From: JAYTJL01 sp043731125 | GTDB taxonomy: Bacteria > Patescibacteriota > Saccharimonadia > Saccharimonadales > UBA10212 | DNA length: 10,920 nucleotides | Reading direction: 5' to 3' | Assembly: GCA_043731125.1 (NCBI GenBank) | Contig: JAYTJL010000016.1 | Span: 1 to 10,920 of the forward strand | Part shown: positions 6,076 through 10,920 of the stretch, in pieces | Layout: each line of letters opens with the position of its first letter | Position numbering within the stretch: the stretch's first letter is position 1 | The notes under the pieces: generated by a model | The model's database searches: none | The model's input: only the letters and a program-made list of their open reading frames with translations | Told to the model about the DNA's origin: nothing | Translations under genes and position numbers: made by a program

Positions 6076-7492
6076 ATGAGTGAAGTTAAACTAGAAGATA
6101 TTGTGTCCTTAGCCAAACGCCGGGGTTTTATATACCCAGGCTCTGATATTTACGGGGGTTTATCCGGCGTGTATGACTACGGCCCGCTTGGTGTAGACCT
6201 TAAAAATAACATTCAAAAAAATTTGGCTAGATAGCTTTACTGCTTGGGACGGCATGTACCAGGTAGACTCAGCAATTTTAATGAACCAAAAAGTCTGGCA
6301 GGCATCTGGTCACGCCACTGGCTTTAATGATCCGCTGGTTGAGTGCAGTAACTGCCATAGCCGTCTGCGAGCCGACCATCTTGCAGAAACTTGGCAAAAA
6401 AAGATGATTGAAAATGGGTCAAAAACAGCTGATAACCCAGCTGTCGGTGAGGATAGTCTGCTTGTATTCAATTTTGAAGGACTAAAAACGTTCTATAAGA
6501 AGAATAAGGCAAATATTAAATGCCCAGTTTGTGGCAAGAATGATACTTTGGGCGAACCACGACAATTCAACATGATGTTTAAGACCAACGTTGGCCCAAC
6601 AGAGGATGAAAACTCAGTTAGCTACCTGCGGCCAGAAACAGCCCAGGGTATGTTTGTAAACTTTAAGAATATTGTAGATACCTTTAGCCCTGATATGCCT
6701 TTTGGCATGGCCCAAATTGGCAAAGCTTTCCGTAACGAAATTTCTCCGCGCGACTTTCTGTTTAGGGTGCGAGAAATGGAGCAGATGGAAATTGAATACT
6801 TCTGCCGCCCTGAGAATTGGGAAAAAGATTTTGAAGAGTGGCGCTCTGGTATTAAAGCATTTTTTGCCAAGGTCGGCCTACCAGAAGGAAGCGTGCATGA
6901 ACTGGAAGTACCAGAAGAAGACCGCGCGCACTATTCTAAACGCACTATAGACTATGAGTTTGATTTTCCGTTTGGCCGCAAAGAACTCGCCGGCCTAGCC
7001 TACAGGGGAGACTATGACCTGTCCAAACACCAAGAGGCCTCCGGCAAGAACTTACAATACCGCCCCAAAGACGGCAGTGACCCATTTTTGCCACACGTTA
7101 TAGAACCATCGTTTGGTGTGGAGCGCCTAGTGCTTGCTGTTCTAACAGCTGCCTACGCCACGGATGAACAGGGGGGCGAGGAGCGCACTTATCTAAAACT
7201 ACCAGCCAGTATTGCCCCCGTTAAAGTAGCTGTTTTGCCGCTGGTAAAGAACAAGCCAGAACTCACCGCTAAGGCCAAAGAAATTTATAAAAAACTCAGT
7301 GACGAGCTTGGCAATGTCATGTGGGTAGACACTGGCAACATTGGCAAAAACTACCGCAAAATGGACGAAATCGGCACCCCACACTGCGTAACAGTAGACT
7401 TCCAAACCCTAGAAGACGACACAGTAACAGTCCGATCCCGCGACACAACCGAACAAACTCGCCAAAAAATATCCGAACTCAAGATAGGATAG
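6076..7492 (+). pseudogene. glyS: glycyl-tRNA synthetase (class II, single-chain type), reading frame broken at CA7
   Basis: This encodes the homodimeric class II enzyme that charges tRNA-Gly. Frame 1 from ATG 6076 reads MSEVKLEDIVSLAKRRGFIY and then VYDYGPLGVDLKNNIQK, but stops at TAG 6232-6234. The rest is in the +1 frame: WLDSFTAWDGMYQVDSAILM, motif 1 region VWQASGHATGFNDP, zinc-type C..C pairs (VECSNC, IKCPVC), LRPETAQGMFVNFK, motif 2 FRNEISPRDFLFRVREMEQM, motif 3 PHVIEPSFGVERL and a C-terminal anticodon-binding domain. Removing one base at C6214/A6215-6221 restores NNI-(Q/K)-K-I-WLDSF and a full 471-residue protein. Everything else is intact and the gene is normally essential, so a homopolymer sequencing error is likeliest; a real frameshift or slippage is possible. 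It has its own promoter, with a terminator just downstream. Confidence 0.88.
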
Positions 7493-7494
7493 GG

Positions 7495-7519
7495 AATACT
7501 TGACTTGTTAAGTATTTTT
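7495..7519 (+). terminator. putative intrinsic terminator after glyS
   Basis: A perfect 7-bp inverted repeat, AATACTT (7495-7501) and AAGTATT (7510-7516), with an 8-nt loop runs into TTTTT (7515-7519), beginning 2 nt after the glyS stop. The stem is AT-rich and therefore weak. Confidence 0.45.
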
Positions 7520-7551
7520 GGACTTCTGAAAACAGTGCAGGAGTAATAGCC

Positions 7552-7560
7552 TGTTATAAT
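7552..7560 (+). promoter_or_regulatory. extended -10 promoter of the small-protein/glycosyltransferase cassette
   Basis: TGTTATAAT is a perfect extended -10 element (TG-n-TATAAT). Predicted transcription from about 7567 would include the GAGAGAGG ribosome-binding site at 7575-7582. No good -35 hexamer is seen. Confidence 0.6.
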
Positions 7561-7590
7561 TTATATCTTGATTAGAGAGAGGACAACAGT

Positions 7591-7854
7591 ATAGCTTTAT
7601 CGTGGAAAGAATCAGACAAATTGCGCGGTTTAAGCCCGGACGAGGTGAAAGCACAAGCACAACGCGGGCGTGATACCTTCAGGCAAGTCGGCAGGGTGCC
7701 AGAGAATTCGGTGGAGGCGCTGGCTATTGCAAGGGAGATTAGGTTGAGCGGGTACCTTGGTCAGTCAGCCGCCAAACTAGTTGATGTTGAGAATACTGAC
7801 GAATTTTATGAGGAAGTGGTAAACACTTCTGAAACATTCACCAAATCGGAGTAA
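7591..7854 (+). CDS. small hypothetical protein, apparent ATA start
   Basis: About 87 residues, read as (M)ALSWKESDKLRGLSPDEVK and continuing with AQAQRGRDTFRQVGRVPENS, VEALAIAREI, an acidic LVDVENTDEFYEEVVNTSET and KSE at the end. It looks soluble, helical and charged. The frame has no ATG or GTG; the first usual start is TTG 7621, which has no ribosome-binding site. GAGAGAGG (7575-7582) sits 8 nt before ATA 7591, the best-supported start, about 30 nt after a strong extended -10. Codons between 7591 and 7621 look protein-like. It is the first gene of the cassette, and its TAA lies within the recurring box that precedes the glycosyltransferase. No family is recognised. Confidence 0.55.
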   Translation: MALSWKESDKLRGLSPDEVKAQAQRGRDTFRQVGRVPENSVEALAIAREIRLSGYLGQSAAKLVDVENTDEFYEEVVNTSETFTKSE

Positions 7855-7863
7855 AATAGGGAT
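7851..7863 (+). promoter_or_regulatory. recurring box, copy 1 (GTAAAATAGGGAT)
   Basis: GTAAAATAGGGAT directly abuts ATG 7864. TAAAAT could be a -10 of a leaderless transcript, or GGAG at 7848-7851 plus the box could guide initiation. It also contains the stop codon of the preceding gene. Confidence 0.45.
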
Positions 7864-8544
7864 ATGAAATCCCGGCTCACTGGCGAGCGGTGGGTGGTTA
7901 GCGACGAAAAACGTGCGCTTGATATTGTTATGGCCAGTTCTTTATTACCAATAGCCACAACAATTGGTGTGGCGGCGTTAGGTTTAAGCAGGGTTATAGA
8001 CGGCGAAGGCGCACTATTCAGGCAGGAAAGACTTGGTCAAAACCGAAAAACATTGATAGTAAATAAAGTAAGAACAATGAAGGACGCCAGTGCTAACGCG
8101 GATGGCAGTATTCGTAAAGAGGTTACAAGACTAGGTAGAGTTCTTAGACCCTTAGCTATCGATGAAATCCCCCAGCTGGCAAATGTGTTGGAGGGCAGTA
8201 TGTCTATGGTTGGGCCGAGAGTTATAACAGAAAATGCAATGGCAGAGGTTCAGCAAGCAACTGACCGTAATTTATATGACGAATGGCTAGAGGCGTACTA
8301 TGCCTCTCGACCCGGCGGATTTTCCTCTAATTTTATCGAGCACCGGCTTCACGGTAATTCCCATGCAGAGCAATCCCTTATACAAAGAGCTCAACTTGAT
8401 ATTGAAGATTTTAAAAATGCCAGCCTGCAATACGATCTTGGGATAATGAAAAAAGCTGTCGGGGTTGGGCTTGCACTGTTATTAAACAGAGGAGAACAAA
8501 TTTACAGTCCGGACTGGGAGAAAATACACAAAGAACAAAAATAA
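7864..8544 (+). CDS. monotopic phosphoglycosyltransferase-like sugar transferase (WcaJ/PglC family)
   Basis: 226 residues of the bacterial sugar-transferase fold, which moves a phosphosugar from a nucleotide sugar to a polyprenyl-phosphate carrier, the first step of surface glycan assembly. Visible features: KRALDIVMASSLLPIATTIG (16-35), the re-entrant membrane hairpin; FRQERLG (52-58); NKVRTMKD (67-74); a TRLGRVLR segment (88-95); the catalytic Asp-Glu pair in IDEIPQLANVLEGSMSMVGP (99-118), D100-E101; and a PGGFSS segment near 150-155 in place of the usual PGiTG. There is no N-terminal multi-TM domain, so it is the small PglC type. The C-terminal part (about 155-226) has a helical tail. It follows the recurring box and precedes the PQ-loop protein gene. 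The catalytic core looks intact; the substrate is unknown. Confidence 0.83.
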   Translation: MKSRLTGERWVVSDEKRALDIVMASSLLPIATTIGVAALGLSRVIDGEGALFRQERLGQNRKTLIVNKVRTMKDASANADGSIRKEVTRLGRVLRPLAIDEIPQLANVLEGSMSMVGPRVITENAMAEVQQATDRNLYDEWLEAYYASRPGGFSSNFIEHRLHGNSHAEQSLIQRAQLDIEDFKNASLQYDLGIMKKAVGVGLALLLNRGEQIYSPDWEKIHKEQK

Positions 8545-8600
8545 GTCATTATCGCGGAGTGCGTTTGTTGATCAATCCATATTAAGCTAATTAGATTAAC

Positions 8601-8624
8601 GAAACAGGGTAAAATAGGGATAAG
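8601..8624 (+). promoter_or_regulatory. recurring box, copy 2 (GAAACAGGGTAAAATAGGGA)
   Basis: It precedes ATG 8625 with TAAAAT at 8610-8615, 9 nt before the start. It shares the GAAACAG(G/A)GTAAAATAG(G/A)GA pattern with copy 4 and GTAAAATAGGGAT with copy 1. Here it lies in true intergenic DNA, so coding constraint cannot explain it. Confidence 0.5.
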
Positions 8625-9209
8625 ATGAAAAATGCTTTGGCGGTAATTGCCGCATTGATAGCTATGCTATCCACTGTGCCGTACTTAATTGACATAGTTA
8701 AGGGTAAAACCAAGCCAAACATAGTTAGCTGGTTTACTTGGACATTACTCACAGTTATTGCATCTGCCGCGGCGTTTTATGACAATTCGCCCAAAACCGG
8801 CCTGTTGTTAGCTGGTTCTAGCATTTGTACGGGGGCGGTTGTAATTTTGGGTCTTAAATTTGGTATAGCCAAGATGTCTAAGTTTGACGGCTTGTGTCAG
8901 CTGGGTGCTGTGCTTGGGCTTATTTTGTGGCTGATATATGGTACTCCAGAAATAGCAATTATTTTTACGATTGTTATCGACTTTATTGTTGTTTTGCCAA
9001 CATTGCACCATATTTGGCTGAAGCCGGGGGAAGAGACTTGGCAAACGTTTGCTGTGGGGTCTTTTGCGGCCTTGCTAACAGTAATATCCCTGACAAGCTA
9101 CACAATATCTGGCCTGGCCTTTCCGCTTTATCTGACAATAATCAATTTCATCTTGGCCTCCTTGATTCTTTCCCGCCGAAAAGTACTACATACAAAAGGA
9201 GTAGAATAG
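8625..9209 (+). CDS. PQ-loop/SWEET-like seven-helix membrane protein
   Basis: 194 residues with about seven hydrophobic segments (near 3-22, 33-51, 57-77, 90-106, 109-127, 141-160, 164-184). The first half contains STVPYLIDIVKGKTKPNIVS (16-35) and SWFTWTLL, resembling the PQ-loop/SemiSWEET repeat (xxPQxxxxxxxKxxxxxSxxxW) with Tyr in place of Gln. The second half has a diverged counterpart, VLPTLHHIWLKPGEETWQTF (123-142), in the same place relative to the helices. Two 3-helix bundles joined by a linker helix is the SWEET plan for small-solute or sugar transport, so I infer a transporter or carrier; substrate and direction are unknown. ATG 8625 follows box copy 2. The gene sits downstream of a sugar transferase, which fits a glycan or sugar theme but does not prove it. 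Confidence 0.6.
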   Translation: MKNALAVIAALIAMLSTVPYLIDIVKGKTKPNIVSWFTWTLLTVIASAAAFYDNSPKTGLLLAGSSICTGAVVILGLKFGIAKMSKFDGLCQLGAVLGLILWLIYGTPEIAIIFTIVIDFIVVLPTLHHIWLKPGEETWQTFAVGSFAALLTVISLTSYTISGLAFPLYLTIINFILASLILSRRKVLHTKGVE

Positions 9210-9213
9210 GGTT
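9201..9213 (+). promoter_or_regulatory. recurring box, copy 3 (GTAGAATAGGGTT)
   Basis: GTAGAATAGGGTT abuts ATG 9214 with the same geometry as copy 1, including GGAG (9198-9201) exactly 12 nt before the ATG. It overlaps the last codons and the stop of the PQ-loop gene. Confidence 0.4.
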
Positions 9214-9483
9214 ATGAAAGACAAGCTTACACGGGATAGATTTATTTTTTCTTCGCCGAATCATCTTGCAGCTTGGCAAGAAACAAATGAGCTTACTGCA
9301 CATCTAGCCGACGGGGAAGATCAGGTCGCTGTGCCTGAACAACAAGAGGCAGACGAGTTTATGCGTGCTGTCAGCGACCGAATGGACACTGACGTGTTGC
9401 TCTACGGGGTTGCCTCGGCCTTGGCGTTAAAGAAGACTAGTGGTGGCATAGGCGCAGAAGCACTAGATGCGCTAGATCTATAG
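9214..9483 (+). CDS. small hypothetical acidic protein
   Basis: 89 residues beginning MKDKLTRDRFIFSSPNHLAA and containing the acidic stretch LTAHLADGEDQVAVPEQQEA and a C-terminal TDVLLYGVASALALKKTSGG followed by ALDALDL. It looks soluble and mostly helical; the segment at about 60-75 is moderately hydrophobic but not a clear membrane helix. There are no cysteines and no recognised domain. It starts 4 nt after the PQ-loop gene's stop, just after box copy 3, so it belongs to the same cassette. It is accepted as real because of this tight position and the matching upstream box. Confidence 0.6.
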   Translation: MKDKLTRDRFIFSSPNHLAAWQETNELTAHLADGEDQVAVPEQQEADEFMRAVSDRMDTDVLLYGVASALALKKTSGGIGAEALDALDL

Positions 9484-9512
9484 ATACGCCCACAGATATA
9501 CCCGTACTTCCA

Positions 9513-9532
9513 GAAACAGAGTAAAATAGAGA
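9513..9532 (+). promoter_or_regulatory. recurring box, copy 4, not next to a start codon
   Basis: GAAACAGAGTAAAATAGAGA aligns with copy 2 over 20 positions with two differences. It lies 33 nt upstream of ATG 9565, with a separate stronger promoter between them, so it may be an upstream tandem promoter or a relic. Confidence 0.45.
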
Positions 9533-9548
9533 CAGACGGTGTAATATC

Positions 9549-9557
9549 TGGTATAAT
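9549..9557 (+). promoter_or_regulatory. extended -10 promoter of the 76-residue gene
   Basis: TGGTATAAT (9549-9557) is a perfect extended -10. It ends 7 nt before ATG 9565, so the transcript would begin at or next to the start codon (leaderless). Confidence 0.6.
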
Positions 9558-9564
9558 ATAGATC

Positions 9565-9795
9565 ATGACACAATTTGAATTATTTAAACAGTCCCCAGGT
9601 TCAATCGACGAATCTGTTGAATTGCAAGTTCCAGAAGATTTTAATTACGCAGAAGCATACCAAAGATGGAGAGAATGTGGCGGCCAGGTAAGGACTTTTT
9701 ACGGTGGTGAGACAGGGGTGGATACAGACACTCTAAGCTTCGCTGATTGGGTTCTAAGCCAAGAAGGCGGCCAATTTCCGCAAAACGCTAGCTAA
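9565..9795 (+). CDS. small hypothetical protein
   Basis: 76 residues, beginning MTQFELFKQSPGSIDESVEL, with an aromatic- and charge-rich middle (DFNYAEAYQRWRECGGQVRT followed by FYGGETG) and an ending of SFADWVLSQEGGQFPQNAS. It looks small, soluble and acidic, with one Cys and no metal-binding pattern. A near-perfect extended -10 box 7 nt upstream of the ATG is the main support and indicates independent, probably leaderless transcription. It is the last gene of the 7.6-9.8 kb cassette and is separated by about 260 bases from the helicase. I do not recognise a family. Confidence 0.6.
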   Translation: MTQFELFKQSPGSIDESVELQVPEDFNYAEAYQRWRECGGQVRTFYGGETGVDTDTLSFADWVLSQEGGQFPQNAS

Positions 9796-9838
9796 TTATT
9801 AACAGTGTTGCTCCTGGTTAGTTGTTAGTCGGTCATTT

Positions 9839-9867
9839 TTGTAGACTACCTGGACAAGTGCTACAAT
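9839..9867 (+). promoter_or_regulatory. promoter upstream of the helicase leader
   Basis: TTGTAG (9839-9844), a 17-nt spacer and TACAAT (9862-9867) preceded by TG (extended -10, TGCTACAAT). It is the best candidate to transcribe the 180-base leader and the helicase gene. Confidence 0.45.
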
Positions 9868-9876
9868 TTTGGAACT

Positions 9877-10062
9877 ATGAGTCCCGTTAGACAAAAGGAT
9901 TTCACAATTCACAATTCACATCCTGTCTACCGGCAGGCAGGTTTCACATTAATTTCACAGCTTTCATTTAACATTGTTCGAAACCGTTGCTTGATAAATG
10001 CTAAATTATTGGCAAATGATAAATGTAAAATGATAAATGCCTCCGAAGGAGGCCTGGGATGA
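9877..10062 (+). CDS. possible leader ORF overlapping the helicase start
   Basis: A 61-codon frame from ATG 9877, beginning MSPVRQKDFTIHNSHPVYRQ. The ATG is 9 nt after a promoter-like TGCTACAAT and the stop overlaps the helicase start as ATGA, which would allow translational coupling. Against it, most of the frame runs through heptamer and palindrome repeats, so its sequence looks accidental and no family is visible. If translated, ribosomes would pass through the hairpin that hides the helicase ribosome-binding site. This stretch (9796-10058) holds no other gene that I can see. Confidence 0.22.
   Translation: MSPVRQKDFTIHNSHPVYRQAGFTLISQLSFNIVRNRCLINAKLLANDKCKMINASEGGLG
9901..9921. repeat. 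heptamer array TTCACAA x3 (last unit varied)
   Basis: TTCACAA, TTCACAA and TTCACAT stand head to tail, and further TTTCACA words occur just downstream (9942-9960). The 7-nt period matches the array upstream of recO, though the unit differs. Confidence 0.7.
9922..9941. repeat. 20-bp near-palindrome CCTGTCTACC/GGCAGGCAGG
   Basis: Two 10-base arms pair at 8 of 10 positions plus one T:G wobble, with no loop between them, directly after the heptamer array. It looks like a dispersed REP-type palindrome; copies elsewhere in the genome cannot be checked from this window. Confidence 0.6.
9992..10039. repeat. TGATAAATG direct repeats
   Basis: TGATAAATG occurs at 9992-10000, 10017-10025 and 10031-10039. 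The last two are part of an AAATGATAAATG 12-mer repeated with a 14-nt (two times 7) period. Confidence 0.6.
10039..10053 (+). promoter_or_regulatory. hairpin containing the helicase ribosome-binding site
   Basis: GCCTCC (10039-10044), GAA loop, GGAGGC (10048-10053): a perfect 6-bp GC-rich stem. The GGAGG Shine-Dalgarno (10048-10052), ideally spaced 6 nt before ATG 10059, lies entirely in the 3' arm, so it would be hidden when folded. Confidence 0.6.
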
Positions 10063-10920
10063 GGCAGGCGCAGGCGTTAAATGTGATGACGAGTGGGGCG
10101 AACGTTTTTTTAACTGGTGCGCCAGGGGCGGGTAAGACCTATGTACTTAATCAATTTGTAAAACTAATCCAGCAAGCCGGCAAGCGAGTGGCCGTCACAG
10201 CTAGCACCGGAATCGCTGCGACACACATTGGTGGCACCACTATTCATTCTTGGTCGGGTATTGGCATAAAGAGTAGCTTGGACAGCCATGAAAAAGAGCG
10301 CCTGGCATCTGCCAACAAGCTTATAAAGCGCTACAATGCTGCCGATATTTTGGTAATAGACGAAGTGTCTATGCTAGACGGCGCCCGGCTAGACACTATC
10401 AATGGTCTGGCTAAATTACTGCGCCGTAGTGACGCACCATTTGGCGGCCTGCAGGTTATTTTAGTTGGCGACTTGTTTCAGCTACCGCCGGTAAACCGTT
10501 CGACTTCGCTCACGGCAGGCCGCGAAAGCAATCAGATGGATTTTGCCCACACCTCATTAGCCTGGGAAGAGTTAACCCCACAAATTTGCTATATAACCGA
10601 GCAACACCGTCAATCTGGCAGTGACGGGCTGCTAGAGCTGTTAGAGGCCATGCGCAGTGGCGATTTAGAAGAGTTTCACCAAGAACAACTAAGCTCTCGT
10701 TTGGGTATTCAACCGCCACTCAATACTGCCATTACCAGACTTTATGCCCACAATATAGATGTTGATACCATTAACCTGCGCCACTTAAATGCACTATCTA
10801 CCGAAGTTCAAACCTACCTTGCCGAGTCAAAAGGCCGTAAAGCCAAAATAGAACAGCTAGCTAAAGGCATTTTAGCGCCCGAGGTTTTAGAATTAAAGAC
10901 GGGTGCAGAGGTGATGTTTA
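10059..10920 (+). CDS. PIF1-like superfamily 1B DNA helicase, N-terminal part (cut by the window edge)
   Basis: 287 codons are visible and the frame is open at the right edge. The protein begins MRQAQALNVMTSGANVFLTG and shows Walker A GAPGAGKT (20-27), motif Ia VTASTGIAATHIGGTTIHSW (46-65), Walker B ADILVIDEVSML (95-106, D101-E102), motif III LVGDLFQLPPV (near 135-145) and ITEQHRQSG (motif IV-like, near 184-192). This is the PIF1/RecD2-like layout; PIF1 helicases unwind DNA 5' to 3', including G-quadruplexes and R-loops. Relative to the family the segment after QLPPV (about residues 147-158, NRSTSLTAGRESNQ) looks inserted. ATG 10059 has a strong GGAGG 6 nt upstream, inside a hairpin. It overlaps the possible leader ORF by ATGA. 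The C-terminal helicase motifs are outside the window. Confidence 0.9.
   Translation, partial: MRQAQALNVMTSGANVFLTGAPGAGKTYVLNQFVKLIQQAGKRVAVTASTGIAATHIGGTTIHSWSGIGIKSSLDSHEKERLASANKLIKRYNAADILVIDEVSMLDGARLDTINGLAKLLRRSDAPFGGLQVILVGDLFQLPPVNRSTSLTAGRESNQMDFAHTSLAWEELTPQICYITEQHRQSGSDGLLELLEAMRSGDLEEFHQEQLSSRLGIQPPLNTAITRLYAHNIDVDTINLRHLNALSTEVQTYLAESKGRKAKIEQLAKGILAPEVLELKTGAEVMF
10498..10520 (+). repeat. possible dispersed repeat inside the helicase coding sequence
   Basis: The 23 bases encode the start of a segment (RSTSLTAGR) that has no counterpart that I know of between QLPPV and the FAxxSxAWxEL element of PIF1 proteins. The sequence looks like the short GC-rich words that recur in many Patescibacteria genomes, but only one copy is present in this window, so this rests on recollection. 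Confidence 0.3.

Noticed and set aside
6202..6234. Programmed ribosomal frameshifting in glyS
   Set aside because: A-AAA-AAA slippage would be -1, but the shift needed is +1. No stimulatory structure is evident, so an indel is the simpler reading, though slippage during transcription is not excluded.
8894..9217. 107-codon frame overlapping the PQ-loop gene
   Set aside because: It is an out-of-frame shadow with unnatural composition (runs of Cys and Tyr), while the main frame shows coherent membrane helices.
9781..9840. Intrinsic terminator after the 76-residue gene
   Set aside because: Only a 5-bp TAACA/TGTTA pairing is visible, and the T-run is 8 nt away from the stem.
10510..10719. 69-codon minus-strand frame inside the helicase gene
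   Set aside because: It lies antisense to conserved helicase sequence and has no supporting promoter or family features.

Overview
The window reads like a chromosomal stretch from an ultra-small Patescibacteria/CPR bacterium, most likely a Saccharibacteria (TM7) relative. This is inferred from compact short-intergenic operons, many tiny hypothetical proteins, near-leaderless promoters (TATAAT-like boxes 6-12 nt from start codons), a PIF1-type helicase, and short palindromic or heptameric intergenic repeats. TAA, TAG and TGA all end genes here, so the standard genetic code applies. No rRNA, tRNA, CRISPR array or insertion sequence is visible.

Layout. (1) 1-202, minus: N-terminus of a THUMP/TRM11-like RNA methyltransferase, cut by the window edge and divergent from the next gene. 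(2) 258-3162, plus: a tight operon with a YbhN/AglD-type membrane protein, exonuclease VII large and small subunits (xseA, xseB; 1-nt overlap) and a membrane-anchored methyltransferase resembling the FAM173/ATPSCKMT lysine methyltransferases. (3) 3185-3859: a membrane-anchored extracytoplasmic protein. (4) 3906-5032: a degenerate histidine kinase overlapping a single-domain response regulator. (5) 5033-5162: a repeat-rich, dyad-symmetric intergenic region, then recO. (6) 5827-6078: a small minus-strand gene sharing a divergent promoter region with glyS. (7) 6076-7492: class II glycyl-tRNA synthetase, broken by one extra base in a CA7 run. (8) 7591-9795: a cassette with a small protein, a monotopic phosphoglycosyltransferase, a PQ-loop/SWEET-like membrane protein and two more small proteins; three of its gene starts carry a recurring GTAAAATAGGGAT-like box. 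(9) 9796-10058: a promoter, heptamer repeats and hairpins leading into a PIF1-like helicase that runs off the right edge.

How they work together. xseA/xseB, recO and the PIF1 helicase are DNA repair and recombination functions, and glyS is translation. The phosphoglycosyltransferase and PQ-loop protein suggest cell-surface glycan or lipid-linked sugar work. The pseudo-kinase/receiver pair could be a non-canonical signalling module.

The most unusual points are two genes whose best-supported start codon is ATA (3906 and 7591), each with a strong Shine-Dalgarno and the same promoter layout, in a window where most other promoters look leaderless. Also notable are the recurring box in the 7.8-9.5 kb cassette, the large imperfect inverted repeat upstream of recO, and a hairpin that buries the helicase ribosome-binding site. 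I do not see a complete new multi-gene defence or mobile system. All family calls come from reading motifs by eye.
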